Source of the DNA: Bacteriovoracia bacterium
GTDB taxonomy: Bacteria; Bdellovibrionota; Bacteriovoracia; Bacteriovoracales; Bacteriovoracaceae
Length of the DNA: 64,000 nt
Assembly (NCBI GenBank): GCA_030431635.1
Contig: JAUIIL010000001.1
Coordinates: 186,001-250,000 of the forward strand
Direction of reading: 5' to 3'
Below are positions 42,617 to 51,349 of the stretch, in pieces (the stretch's first letter is position 1; every line of letters begins with the position of its first letter). Below the pieces are notes generated by a model. That model saw only the letters and a list, made by a program, of their open reading frames with translations. It made no database searches and was not told the origin of the DNA. The translations under genes were made by a program, and so were the position numbers.

Positions 42617-45589
42617 ATGAGATTATTATGTCTTTTAGCTATTGTAACTTTATTTTCTCACGCGAGTGATGAAAAGCCTGAAAGACACAGAAGTCGTATT
42701 GACGATCTAGTGGCAGATCTTGGAAGGGACTGGGGAAGCAGCACTCCAACAGAAGTTAATAGGCAAATACTCAAGAGAATTCAAGAAGTAAAATCTTCCG
42801 GCGTCAAAGTTGTTGAGACAGATAAATATATGGCCGTTTTTGATACAGAGTATGGAAGGCCTTATGTTTTTAAAAAGAATAACCTATCTGAAGATCAAAG
42901 AGAAAAATATGGGATAAATGAGGGAGAAGTTTTCTTACTACATAAAAATGGAAGAGAAGATTTCTGGCGTTTTAAAACTCAAAATTCAAAAAGAGCAGCA
43001 AATGACTTAAAAGAAGAAGACCCTTCTCTTGAGTTATCTACCTATAATAAGCATTTAAGCTTTATTGAAGGGGCCAAAAAAGATACTCTCAATACAATGA
43101 TATCTTGCTTTCCTATGAATAAAAATTCTTGTAGTGACAATCAGGAGTTTGATTCACTTAATTGTCTTTGTATAAGTAAAAAAGAAAAACAAAAAAATCC
43201 TGTTTCTCTGTCTGATGGCCCTACTCCTATAATGGGTAGTGGAGAGCTTTTTGGTGGAGGAGTTGTTATTCCAAAAGAGAAGCTAAAATGTGAAGGAGTT
43301 GAGGGTGTTACCCCAATGAGCGAAGAGAAATTTAACTCCGCAAAGGATTCTTGTAAACAAGCAGGGCATAAGTGGAAGAACTGCCAATGCTTAAGTGTCA
43401 AGACAGGAGGAACTCTTTGTAAATATAAAGAGAAAAGAAAAATAACTGGGAAAACAGATAATTCTTTAAAAGCTGTCTATAGAGATCGTGAAGGAGAAGA
43501 TTGGAATAATGAAAAGCTCACATGGGCCCCTTGTAGTATTGAGAATTGGATGGGAAGCATTGCTCGTTTAAAGAAAGATATTCCTCATTGTGCTCAGTGG
43601 GAGAAAATAAAAATTAAATCTAAAGCAAAAGGAAATAACTTCAAAGAGAAGCGCTACGCCTGTCAAAAATGTAAAGAAGGCTATATTCAAAAGTTTAATG
43701 AAGTGGATATGCTCGTCGGCGTGAATGATTATTTTATGGAAGGGCCTATCCAAGGTGTGACAGCTTGTACTGAGCCTCCCCGTAGTATGCAGTGTAAAAA
43801 TGCAGCAAAAGAGCAGAGAAAATGTGAAAGAAGGAATAACGATTCTCAAATCGGTTATGAATATAAATTTAATCCTTTTACTTGTGAGTGCGCCAAAAGA
43901 CCTGTCTCGATTCCAGAGAATAAGGATCTTGTGGCCCAGAGTTGTGAAGCAAAAGTGACTCAAGGTGATAGAGATCGTTGCTACAACAACGGTGGTTATT
44001 TAGATGAGAACTGTCAGTGTGAAAGACCATGTTACGATAGAGTCTATTTTAACGATCTTGAAGACCAAGGTCCTAAATGTGATTATCTAGGGACTGAACT
44101 TGATAATACTTTAGTTAAGCTCATTGAAGAAACAAGTGTTGTGGCCCAAAAAAACTGTGAGGAACTTACTCAGAATTCAATGTTTGAGCAAAAAAAGAAG
44201 AGTTTAATTCAAAAATGTATTGATGAAATCGGGATGGCACCAAAGGGAATCAAATCAAGAACGGTAAGTTTAAAGCTTGCTTTAAGTGAAGATGTTTCTT
44301 GCTCTGTTAATTTAACGCAAGAGAGTGAGGATTTTGGTTCCAAGTTTCCTGCTCTGGTTGGAGGAGTTGATTTGGCCAAAGATTTTAAGGGCGCAGACGG
44401 ACAGAGGCTAAATCCTGAGAACATTGATTGCTCTAGGGGAATTCGTTACCAGAAAAAAGGATTTAATAATAAACTTCTTAAAGGAAATGAGTGCGAGTCT
44501 GTGAAGTCCATGTATGAATCTATAAAATCCAAGGCCAATAAACTTGCAGAGAGTGTTATTAATGACCCTAATATTCCAGAGAGTGTTGATAAGTCAAAAA
44601 TGATTTTAGATAATCTTAATCTTGAAATTATTGCAACGGCTAACAGGATTGCGCATAAGGACGGTTATGTTTCTCACCAGGAACTTGCTAATGAGAGGGC
44701 TTCTTCAGTGAGAGACCTCTACCTCGATTTTCTTAAAGAAAGTCCTTACCTGAGTCAAAACGAAAAATTCAAACAAGCGGTTGAGAAAATCAAGCAAGAA
44801 GAAGCTCCTCGCTCACTGGCCTACTTTGGCCCTCATGTGAAAGGAAAATCTCTTAATGAGATGAAATCTCTTTCGGGAGAGGAGATGCTTAGTTATTGTG
44901 AAAATAGAATGAGTTCATCTCATGAGTTCTATCAGTGTAGTGTTGATTACCACATTGATGTTGAACTCTCTCATGGTGATGAAGCACAGAGTTTTATGAA
45001 AACTTTCTCTGATGTTTATAACATTAGATTACCAGAGAAAAAAGAAGAGTACAGACAAAAGCTATTAAACCTTCCCAATGGAAGTACTGAATTTATGGAT
45101 TATTATAAACTTTTTAATATCCAAGCAACGACAAGCGAGTCATTAGGATACAAAAAAACAGCGTCCTCTGATGTTGAATTTGAATGTGAAACTCAATTTA
45201 AAGATATCTATGATGAGTCCCCAAAACTTGTTCCAGTGCAAGTTCGTTATGGGAAGAGACCTGCTTTTTTTCAACGCTTTAACAAGCAGTGCCAAGAGGA
45301 TTATCAGAAAACAATCAACGAGATTGCTCAAGAGCTCTCCCAAGAAAATGCAGAACTAAAAAATGAACTTCGAGATCGTTTTGAGCCAGAAGTAGCACAA
45401 GAGAAATTTGATAGGAAAATGAAGGCCCTGGCCCGAAAAGAGTGGAGGCAAATGAAGAGAAATACTCGCTCTGTGGCCAAAGAGCATGACTCAAGTTTCT
45501 CTGAGGCCTATGATTGGATTAAGTCAACTCCAGGTGAAGCTTTCAAATGGGGCGAAAAACAGTATAATGAGCTCAAGAGAAATGAATAA
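42617..45589 (+). CDS. Large secreted protein with repeated CxC modules
   Basis: A 990-residue exported protein; ATG 42617 (MRLLCLL) is preferred to an in-frame GTG 12 bp upstream that would precede the signal peptide (ends FSHAS). Residues about 155-475 carry at least four short modules that begin with Cys and end in an NCxC-type pair: FDSLNCLCISK, HKWKNCQCLSV, FNPFTCECAKR and LDENCQCERPC. Such spacing suggests small disulfide-rich domains, not classical EGF. The C-terminal half is charged and helical (for example KFDRKMKALARKEWRQMKR). No known family is recognised. The CPBP protease gene starts two bases after the stop, so the two are cotranscribed. Confidence 0.65.
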   Translation: MRLLCLLAIVTLFSHASDEKPERHRSRIDDLVADLGRDWGSSTPTEVNRQILKRIQEVKSSGVKVVETDKYMAVFDTEYGRPYVFKKNNLSEDQREKYGINEGEVFLLHKNGREDFWRFKTQNSKRAANDLKEEDPSLELSTYNKHLSFIEGAKKDTLNTMISCFPMNKNSCSDNQEFDSLNCLCISKKEKQKNPVSLSDGPTPIMGSGELFGGGVVIPKEKLKCEGVEGVTPMSEEKFNSAKDSCKQAGHKWKNCQCLSVKTGGTLCKYKEKRKITGKTDNSLKAVYRDREGEDWNNEKLTWAPCSIENWMGSIARLKKDIPHCAQWEKIKIKSKAKGNNFKEKRYACQKCKEGYIQKFNEVDMLVGVNDYFMEGPIQGVTACTEPPRSMQCKNAAKEQRKCERRNNDSQIGYEYKFNPFTCECAKRPVSIPENKDLVAQSCEAKVTQGDRDRCYNNGGYLDENCQCERPCYDRVYFNDLEDQGPKCDYLGTELDNTLVKLIEETSVVAQKNCEELTQNSMFEQKKKSLIQKCIDEIGMAPKGIKSRTVSLKLALSEDVSCSVNLTQESEDFGSKFPALVGGVDLAKDFKGADGQRLNPENIDCSRGIRYQKKGFNNKLLKGNECESVKSMYESIKSKANKLAESVINDPNIPESVDKSKMILDNLNLEIIATANRIAHKDGYVSHQELANERASSVRDLYLDFLKESPYLSQNEKFKQAVEKIKQEEAPRSLAYFGPHVKGKSLNEMKSLSGEEMLSYCENRMSSSHEFYQCSVDYHIDVELSHGDEAQSFMKTFSDVYNIRLPEKKEEYRQKLLNLPNGSTEFMDYYKLFNIQATTSESLGYKKTASSDVEFECETQFKDIYDESPKLVPVQVRYGKRPAFFQRFNKQCQEDYQKTINEIAQELSQENAELKNELRDRFEPEVAQEKFDRKMKALARKEWRQMKRNTRSVAKEHDSSFSEAYDWIKSTPGEAFKWGEKQYNELKRNE

Positions 45590-45591
45590 AG

Positions 45592-46218
45592 ATGAATAAA
45601 AAATTAATACTCGGGCTCGAGTTTTTTCTCCTCTACATTTTTTTAGTTTTAGGAATCCATTATAAATGGATAACGATTCATCCTTTTATTCTTCTAGGCC
45701 TTGGATTTAGCTATGCTCTTTTTCAACTAAGAGGAGAGTTTTCTGCACTTTTTCTGACTGGCTTTGAAAAAGAGGATTTGTATTTTGTTCTTAAACGCTT
45801 TTTTATCATTGCTCTTTTTGTTGGAGTCGGAACCTACTTTTTAAGACCGGACAAACTCTTCTATGTTGTTAAGAATCGCCCCAAACTAATTTTGATTGTT
45901 TTCTTTGCGTATCCTCTTTTATCAGCTATCCCACAAGAAGTTCTTTACAGGAGCTTTTTTTTCAAGAGATATCAGTCCTTGTTTGGGCCAGGACAATTAA
46001 TTATTTTTGTAAACGCGCTCTGTTTTAGTTTTCTACATGTTATCTACAACAATTGGGTTGCTCTCACTTTTACTTTTGTGGGAAATTACCTCTACACTTC
46101 AACTTATTTAAAAAAGAAGTCCTTTGGACTTGTTTGCATCGAGCACTCACTCTATGGTCTTTTAATGTTCTTGATTGGGCTTGGTGACTTCTTTGTGTTG
46201 CGTTTTAACCTGAATTAA
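45592..46218 (+). CDS. CPBP (CAAX/Rce1-like) intramembrane metalloprotease
   Basis: A 208-residue multi-spanning membrane protein. The CPBP motifs are present: PQEVLYRSFFFKRY (Glu116, Arg120), FSFLHV (His149) and EHSLYG near 185. The first Glu of the usual EExxxR is Gln115, a change also tolerated in some family members. Such proteins cut membrane-near peptides or serve as bacteriocin immunity/maturation factors. Placed directly behind the CxC-repeat gene, it could process products of the locus; that is inference. It converges with the MNT gene, overlapping by 4 bp. Confidence 0.8.
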   Translation: MNKKLILGLEFFLLYIFLVLGIHYKWITIHPFILLGLGFSYALFQLRGEFSALFLTGFEKEDLYFVLKRFFIIALFVGVGTYFLRPDKLFYVVKNRPKLILIVFFAYPLLSAIPQEVLYRSFFFKRYQSLFGPGQLIIFVNALCFSFLHVIYNNWVALTFTFVGNYLYTSTYLKKKSFGLVCIEHSLYGLLMFLIGLGDFFVLRFNLN

Positions 46219-46508
46219 AAAAGAGTTTTTTCTTTTAGATAGTTCTCAAGATAGGATTTTTCAAAGTCCTTAAGTTGAACTAGATCTATTTTAATTGGTA
46301 GAGAGCTTTCCTCAAAAACTTCTCTTAGTTCCCCAATTAAATCTGATAAATCCTTATCAGATTCAAGCATAAGATCAAGATCAGAAAATTCATGGTAGTC
46401 ACCTCTGGCCCTTGAGCCAAAACAGTAGATTTTTGCGTTGAACTCTCCAGCAGCTGTGAGCTGCTTTTTTAAAAAGTGATAATCTTGTTCTTCAAGGCCA
46501 AACTTCAT
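46215..46508 (-). CDS. MNT-domain nucleotidyltransferase (antitoxin of HEPN/MNT pair)
   Basis: A 97-residue minimal nucleotidyltransferase with the signature GSRARGDYHEFSDLDLML (GSxAxG...DxD), the metal- and nucleotide-binding core, and a third Asp in KIDLV. In HEPN/MNT pairs this protein AMPylates the HEPN toxin and blocks it. It is translated from an ATGA overlap with the HEPN gene. Confidence 0.85.
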   Translation of the reverse strand: MKFGLEEQDYHFLKKQLTAAGEFNAKIYCFGSRARGDYHEFSDLDLMLESDKDLSDLIGELREVFEESSLPIKIDLVQLKDFEKSYLENYLKEKTLF

Positions 46509-46864
46509 ACTGAATCAAATTGAGTAGATAGGTTTTCTAGTTCACTCAGAAATCGGCTAGCGAAGGAGTAGACTTCTTCTGCTAAGTCCTCATTATAGGT
46601 GTGTGAGGATAAATTTCTCTTTTCAATCGCTTCAAGCCAGAGTTTTGCATCTTGAATAAAATGATTTTGGGCCATTTCCCTAACAATTTGCTTTGGGGCA
46701 GTCGTTGGGGTTCCCATAAGCTTCTTGGCATACTTCCACGCTAGTTCTACACAAAACTCAAATCTCTGAATGGCCGCATCTCGGCTGATATCGTTTTTTT
46801 CTGCATGAAGTGCTTTTTTGAGAGAATCGACAGCTTTTTTATATTTTTCAATAGTGACGGCCAT
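46505..46864 (-). CDS. HEPN-domain protein (HI0074-like toxin of HEPN/MNT pair)
   Basis: A 119-residue helical protein starting at ATG 46864; the frame stays open for another 58 codons upstream but that part runs into the integrase terminator stem and does not resemble the family. AIQRFEFCVELAWKYAKK and EKRNLSSHTYNED are hallmarks of the nucleotidyltransferase-substrate-binding HEPN family. RNLSSH is the Rx4H ribonuclease motif and the following Tyr is the residue AMPylated in known pairs. It sits at the junction between chromosome and mobile element, and may serve element maintenance. Confidence 0.82.
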   Translation of the reverse strand: MAVTIEKYKKAVDSLKKALHAEKNDISRDAAIQRFEFCVELAWKYAKKLMGTPTTAPKQIVREMAQNHFIQDAKLWLEAIEKRNLSSHTYNEDLAEEVYSFASRFLSELENLSTQFDSV

Positions 46865-46939
46865 AAGCGCTTTTAAATTTGGTGGATTCGACGGTTTTTT
46901 GTCTAACCCATTAAGTTTATACAGATAACGATAGAAGAT

Positions 46940-46956
46940 TTGGCTACAATAGCCAA
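46940..46956. promoter_or_regulatory. Perfect inverted repeat upstream of the HEPN/MNT operon
   Basis: TTGGCTA-CAA-TAGCCAA: a perfect 7-bp inverted repeat with 3-bp centre, about 75 bp upstream of the HEPN start. Position fits an operator for autoregulation, or a small hairpin in the leader. No direct evidence of function. Confidence 0.35.
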
Positions 46957-47012
46957 GGGAAAAATTCACTCTCAAAAAACAGTAAGTTTTGAGAATTTCA
47001 TCTTTTCCCATA

Positions 47013-47042
47013 AAAAATGCACAAGATTCCTTGTGCATTTTT
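47013..47042 (-). terminator. Intrinsic terminator after the integrase gene
   Basis: A perfect 13-bp stem AAAAATGCACAAG/CTTGTGCATTTTT with a 4-nt loop, 25 bp beyond the integrase stop. The symmetric A/T ends would let it work in both directions, isolating the element from the HEPN/MNT operon. Confidence 0.75.
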
Positions 47043-47067
47043 CAAAAGCGAAATGTCTTGAAAGCTT

Positions 47068-48255
47068 TTAGGTCGTCACTTGATTCATAAATCCTTTGGA
47101 TTTAAAAAGAATGACATTTCCATTTGGGCCTTGATGATTTGTGACAATCGGCGACATTCCAATCCCGTCAGTAACCCCCTGAACATCAAGTCCTGCGAGT
47201 CTGATATAAATTTGAAACGTCTTTCTGTCTTTCCAGCCACCCATTGCCATGATCTGCTCAACATATCTTAGGCCTTTTTCGGCCAAGGTATGTGTTGCCC
47301 AGCAAGCTCTCAATGTATGAAATGTAACTGAGGTAATTCCAATCTCTTCACAGAATTTTCTTAAGGCCGCGGCCTGTGCCCCATATCCCCATTCCTTAAT
47401 TCGAGGAAGCAGATATGGAGTATCTGGGTAGAGTCTAAAAAGCTCTTGGATTACCCCTAGAAGATAGTCGTTGATGTAAACATTTCTCCAATCGGCCGAC
47501 TTTGTGGCTTTTGCACGTTTGTTTACATAGTCCCATCCCTTAGTGATTTTGATATTGCGATTCACTAAATCAACATCACTTTTTAAAAGAGTGTAACATT
47601 CGCCGTTTCTGCAAGCTGCGTTCAAAACGAAGGCCCAAACATAGTACCATTCATTTTCACGCTCTCTGGCCTCAGTTAAAAGCGTAATACACTCGTTTTT
47701 TGTAAGGATGAGAGGAACTTTCTCTTGTTGTGAATCAAATTGAACATCAACACCAAAAACAGGAGATACATGAACACCTTGAATGTATCTTTCTTGTATT
47801 CCCCAATTGTAGATAGTGTTAATTGTTCTTTTGACTTTGGTGACACTGGTTTTAGAAAGCCCACTCATTTTTGCAAAAAGAAGGGCCTCTTTTCCATCTG
47901 CCTTTGAAAGTTCAGCAGCAGGAGCATCAAACCATTCACTTGTCCAACAATCTATAGCACTTCGATAAGTCCTAAGAGTGTTGGGAGAATAGCTTTTAAA
48001 GAAGCCTTGCTCGGCCTCCAAAAACCAAAGATCTACAACATCACTCCAAGATATGCCTCGATATTCCTCTAGTGTTACAAGATCAGAGCATTTTTTAATC
48101 CATTTTTTCTCAAGCTTTAACCCTTGAGCTTCGGACTCAATGCCTCTGATTCGCTTTTGTTTGCGGATTCTCGAATCTTTCTGGCTTCTGATGTTTACAT
48201 ACATCATCCAGTATTCTTTTCCGCTTTTCTCATCTTTGTAAGAAGTAACCGCCAT
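47068..48255 (-). CDS. int: Tyrosine recombinase (site-specific integrase)
   Basis: A 395-residue phage-type integrase. The N-terminal strands (SYKDEKSGKEYWMMYVNIR) look like an arm-binding AP2-like domain, followed by a SAM-like core-binding region (about 65-165). The catalytic set is Arg216 (ACRNGE), Lys252 (TKSADWRNV), His313 and Arg316 (FHTLRACWATH), Trp341 in the usual His/Trp place, and Tyr350 (FQIYIRL). AGGAGG lies 7 bp before the ATG, inside the end of the excisionase gene, so the two are coupled (TAATG). It should integrate and, with the excisionase, excise the element. Confidence 0.93.
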   Translation of the reverse strand: MAVTSYKDEKSGKEYWMMYVNIRSQKDSRIRKQKRIRGIESEAQGLKLEKKWIKKCSDLVTLEEYRGISWSDVVDLWFLEAEQGFFKSYSPNTLRTYRSAIDCWTSEWFDAPAAELSKADGKEALLFAKMSGLSKTSVTKVKRTINTIYNWGIQERYIQGVHVSPVFGVDVQFDSQQEKVPLILTKNECITLLTEARERENEWYYVWAFVLNAACRNGECYTLLKSDVDLVNRNIKITKGWDYVNKRAKATKSADWRNVYINDYLLGVIQELFRLYPDTPYLLPRIKEWGYGAQAAALRKFCEEIGITSVTFHTLRACWATHTLAEKGLRYVEQIMAMGGWKDRKTFQIYIRLAGLDVQGVTDGIGMSPIVTNHQGPNGNVILFKSKGFMNQVTT

Positions 48256-48500
48256 TATGAACCTCCTGAAAATTGGGAAGTTTCAATCAAACGGTCTAGC
48301 TCATATTTTTTGAAGTAGAGTTTTCCAGCAAATTTACGTCGTTTTATAACACCACGACTAAGTAAAATTCTAACTGCGTTTACACTTCTTCTTAAATAAT
48401 GAGCAGTTTCTTCAATCGTCAACCATATTAAATTGTCAAAGAACATTTCAGGGCTTGATTCCACATCGTTTTTGCCCTTACTTAACTTGTCGTTAATCAT
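48255..48500 (-). CDS. xis: Excisionase-like helix-turn-helix protein
   Basis: An 81-residue protein with a MerR/HTH_17-type winged helix: WLTIEETAHYLRRSVNAVRILL, then KRRKFAGKLYFKKYELDRLI, the typical wing plus K-Y-x-x-x-x-L end of Xis-like directionality factors. It directly precedes and overlaps the integrase gene by one base. A 10-bp palindrome ATTGGCCAAT lies at 48516-48525, just upstream, and may be an operator. Confidence 0.78.
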   Translation of the reverse strand: MINDKLSKGKNDVESSPEMFFDNLIWLTIEETAHYLRRSVNAVRILLSRGVIKRRKFAGKLYFKKYELDRLIETSQFSGGS

Positions 48501-48560
48501 AGCAAAATCTCCCTAATTGGCCAATGCATTTAATCAATTTTTCACCTAAAAAATTGCTCA

Positions 48561-48926
48561 TTACGCAAGGCCCAAGTTAGAATTTTCGACTAAGACTTTT
48601 AGGAACTCATCTCTCGTAATTTTTCCATTTTTCTTAATGTATTTATTCATTTTCTCTTCAAGAAAATCCTTGCCTCTAAGGGCCTCTTTTTGAAAAATAG
48701 AAATGTCTTCATCTGTGATTTTTTCTAATGCAGAAATAATAACTCTGCTTGCTCGAATCTTCTTTCCTATGTTCTTTTTATTTGCCTTAGTTAAAATGTC
48801 ACTTAGCTTTTTTCGGGCCTCTGAATTTAAAGAAACATTGCCAGAGTTTCCCTTGTTAGTAGAAACGGCAGTTTTTCTTTTTGTAGTCTCATTTTTCTCT
48901 ACTTTGTTTTCATTTTTCTCAAACAT
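48561..48926 (-). CDS. Small basic ribbon-helix-helix-like protein
   Basis: A 121-residue protein with a disordered Lys/Asn/Glu-rich first third, then VSLNSEARKKLSDIL and IRASRVIISALEKI, which fits a ribbon-helix-helix strand-helix-helix pattern, and an EF-hand-like but not calcium-binding tail (KKNGKITRDEFLKVLV). It could be a transfer or partition regulator of the element. A GGATT site precedes the ATG. It is separated from the relaxase by 32 bp. Confidence 0.5.
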   Translation of the reverse strand: MFEKNENKVEKNETTKRKTAVSTNKGNSGNVSLNSEARKKLSDILTKANKKNIGKKIRASRVIISALEKITDEDISIFQKEALRGKDFLEEKMNKYIKKNGKITRDEFLKVLVENSNLGLA

Positions 48927-48958
48927 ATTGAATCCTTAAATTAAAATTTATATTATTC

Positions 48959-50821
48959 CTATCTATCAATACCTAGATCATCCCTTGACCTAGATTTTCC
49001 AAAAGAGGAACTAGCGTTAATCTCTAAATCAAAACTCTTGTAACGACTTTTTAACTTATCCAAAAATATATTTGGAGATTTTGATTTTTTATTAGGTATT
49101 ATTTGAAGGTTTTTAATGTGTTTGTTTCCTCCAATAATACTGTCAAATGCTCGCTCGTTTTCCTCGAATAAAACAAATAAAGAATGGTCTGATTTTAGAA
49201 GCCTTGAAACCTCATCTTTGCTCTGTCGTGCAAAGGATTCAGGGGAAGTAAAAACTATGGCCTTATTTCCTTTTTTGCTATTTTTGAAAAAGAAGTTATT
49301 ACGTTTGCCATATTTCTTATTCTTCCAATTACCGTTTTCATCTCTCCAATGTTCTTCACTTGTTTTTCCATCTTCTGAAAGAAAATGGATGCGATTGTGC
49401 TTATCAACTTGCAGTTTTTCATTTTGAAAAAGACTGTGTGCAAATTGATTGTTTTTTGAACCTCCTGAAAGAAAATCACTAATAACTTCTAAAGCTTTTT
49501 CTTTAGAAGTCTTTTCTATTTTTGGTACATGAAAAGAGTAATAAGGCTTTTTTTCTTGCTCTTGGTATTGTTCAAAAATTAAAAGCCTTTTATTGTTGTT
49601 TATTTCCGAAATTGCCCGAATATAGCTCGTTTTATTATGAATTTGATAAAACTCAACAAAGCCTCCCTTTGTATTGTTTTTCGTGTTTTCATAGCCATAT
49701 TCATTAACTTTTATATAATCTCTACCTTTAAGATGTAGTCCACCATCTTTACTTTTTTCGAGTGGTATTTTTCTTTTTTTGAGATAATCTAATAAGTTAT
49801 TATTTTGGGCCTTATTTAGTTCATCAATAGGAAACCATTGATTACTAAGTTCATTAGTAGAAGCAGACATATACTTAGCAATACGACGAGGACTAGACGT
49901 AAACTTTCGTAGATTTTCTTCTGTCTTTTTTTCATCAAAAGGTCGTTGCAATGGTAGATTGCTTGAATTTCTTGCATTAATTCCTCTCGAAGCTTTGTCA
50001 TGTTTAAATTCATTGATAAAAGCATCTCTAAGTTTGGGATTGTCTCTAAACTTTTTTTCATTTTCTATGAATCCTTTGATTAATCCTTCCTTGGAATAGT
50101 TTTCTCCAATTCCTCCTTTACCTCCACGAAATCCCTTTTCTTTGTCTGGATAGTAGTAGGTAATATTTTTTTGCTCAACTCTAGTTTTGATTCCAAAACC
50201 TAGAAGAATGTCATTGTATTCATTGAAGTCGGTAGAAACACTTCTTGCGAACCTAGCTTTTTCTAAAAAGTCTCTTTTATAGCTAGGAATATTACGACTT
50301 ATAATATCTCTTGCCTTAGAAGGTAGTTTCTTCTCCTCAATATTGTTTCCTCGACGTTCTGGGATTTTAAAACCAAGTTCTCTCGCTTTTTGGTCGTTAA
50401 AATCCATCATTTTCTTTTTAAAACCCAATATGCCTCTGTTTTGTATCTTTGTGCCTTTGTCGGTGTTATAAACATTAACTACAAAATGAGCATGATGGTG
50501 TTTTGTGTCCTTATGAATACCAATAACTGTTTGATGACCTTTAAAGAACTCCTTATGTATTTCCTCCATTAAGCTGGTGTAAGCTTTAGTAGTCATTTGA
50601 TTTGATTCTTCGTGACTTAATGAATGCTCGAAATATAAAACTTTGTTTTTACTTCTATCATTGTAAAACCCCTGAACAGCAGAAAAGTCGTTAGCAGCTC
50701 CTTGTGAGCTTTCACTAACACCGAAAAATAATGCTTCTCCTTTTCCTTCTTTCCACTCTCTCAAAGCGTAATCAATATGCTCAAAGTTTACTTTTCCGAA
50801 TTTCATTTTAGTGAAGATCAT
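48959..50821 (-). CDS. MOBP-type relaxase (mobilisation nuclease)
   Basis: A 620-residue relaxase that nicks one strand at oriT and stays bound to the 5' end. The candidate nucleophile is Tyr18 (HIDYALREW). The metal-binding three-histidine motif is GIHKDTKHHHAHFVVN, with His103, His110 and His112, followed by NVYNTDKGTK. The domain ends near 250; the long C-terminal region (250-620) is basic and without a recognised helicase or primase motif. It begins one base after the MobC-like stop, forming the usual pair. This relaxase class differs from the TraI helicase-relaxase that normally accompanies F-type secretion systems. Confidence 0.87.
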   Translation of the reverse strand: MIFTKMKFGKVNFEHIDYALREWKEGKGEALFFGVSESSQGAANDFSAVQGFYNDRSKNKVLYFEHSLSHEESNQMTTKAYTSLMEEIHKEFFKGHQTVIGIHKDTKHHHAHFVVNVYNTDKGTKIQNRGILGFKKKMMDFNDQKARELGFKIPERRGNNIEEKKLPSKARDIISRNIPSYKRDFLEKARFARSVSTDFNEYNDILLGFGIKTRVEQKNITYYYPDKEKGFRGGKGGIGENYSKEGLIKGFIENEKKFRDNPKLRDAFINEFKHDKASRGINARNSSNLPLQRPFDEKKTEENLRKFTSSPRRIAKYMSASTNELSNQWFPIDELNKAQNNNLLDYLKKRKIPLEKSKDGGLHLKGRDYIKVNEYGYENTKNNTKGGFVEFYQIHNKTSYIRAISEINNNKRLLIFEQYQEQEKKPYYSFHVPKIEKTSKEKALEVISDFLSGGSKNNQFAHSLFQNEKLQVDKHNRIHFLSEDGKTSEEHWRDENGNWKNKKYGKRNNFFFKNSKKGNKAIVFTSPESFARQSKDEVSRLLKSDHSLFVLFEENERAFDSIIGGNKHIKNLQIIPNKKSKSPNIFLDKLKSRYKSFDLEINASSSFGKSRSRDDLGIDR

Positions 50822-50822
50822 T

Positions 50823-51149
50823 TTATTTCAATCTATCCAAAGCTTTTATAAGTCTTTCTTTCCAATCTTTTAGTTCTGATAAGTCACCATAATAAGAACC
50901 AGAATTGACCCATCTAGCTATTTGGTTCACGTTGTTTCCTATATGGCCAAGCTCTCTAATAACGCTTCTAACTTCCTCATTTGATATCTTCGGTTCTTCA
51001 AATTTAATTTCTCTCCATATTTCTTTTAAAAACTGAGGGATTGAAAAACCCGTCAAGTGAGCTTGCTTTTTAATTTTAAAATATTCTTTTTCTGAAAATC
51101 GAACACACGTTTGATAATACTTTGAAAAATCTATTTTATTTTCTTTCAT
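50823..51149 (-). CDS. mobC: MobC-like relaxosome accessory protein
   Basis: A 108-residue protein with an N-terminal ribbon-helix-helix part (TCVRFSEKEYFKIKKQAHL...SIPQFLKEI) and the family signature RELGHIGNNVNQIARWVN. MobC proteins bind oriT and help the relaxase open the strands. It lies directly upstream of the relaxase gene and about 600 bp from the oriT candidate. Confidence 0.87.
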   Translation of the reverse strand: MKENKIDFSKYYQTCVRFSEKEYFKIKKQAHLTGFSIPQFLKEIWREIKFEEPKISNEEVRSVIRELGHIGNNVNQIARWVNSGSYYGDLSELKDWKERLIKALDRLK

Positions 51150-51160
51150 GGTTTATCCTT

Positions 51161-51349
51161 TTAGTCTAAAATTCTGATTATACTTTTTAAGACTTTTGAA
51201 AAAATGTTTCCCCATTTTTCTACATCTTCCTCATCTATAGTATTTTCAAAACTCGCTTCCTTTAGTTCTTCAGTATGTGCCTTTAATTCACCAATTTTCT
51301 TTCCAACTTCAATAGCTACATCACTATTTTTATTTAAAGTTCTGGCCAT
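51161..51349 (-). CDS. Small helical protein of unknown function
   Basis: A 62-residue, mostly helical acidic protein (VGKKIGELKAHTEELKEASF) whose ATG overlaps the end of the lipoprotein gene by 16 bp. It belongs to the mobC-relaxase transcription unit by position. No family is recognised. Confidence 0.5.
   Translation of the reverse strand: MARTLNKNSDVAIEVGKKIGELKAHTEELKEASFENTIDEEDVEKWGNIFSKVLKSIIRILD

Noticed and set aside
43136-44050. EGF-like domains in the CxC-repeat protein
   Set aside because: Only CxC pairs with irregular spacing are seen; the six-cysteine EGF order is not met.
46865-47038. 58-codon N-terminal extension of the HEPN protein
   Set aside because: It begins inside the integrase terminator stem, covers a perfect inverted repeat and does not resemble the HI0074 family, whose N-terminus matches ATG 46864.
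48703-48939. Opposite-strand hydrophobic frame across the RHH-like gene
   Set aside because: It is the antisense shadow of a Lys/Glu-rich gene (CTT/TTT codons) with no ribosome site.
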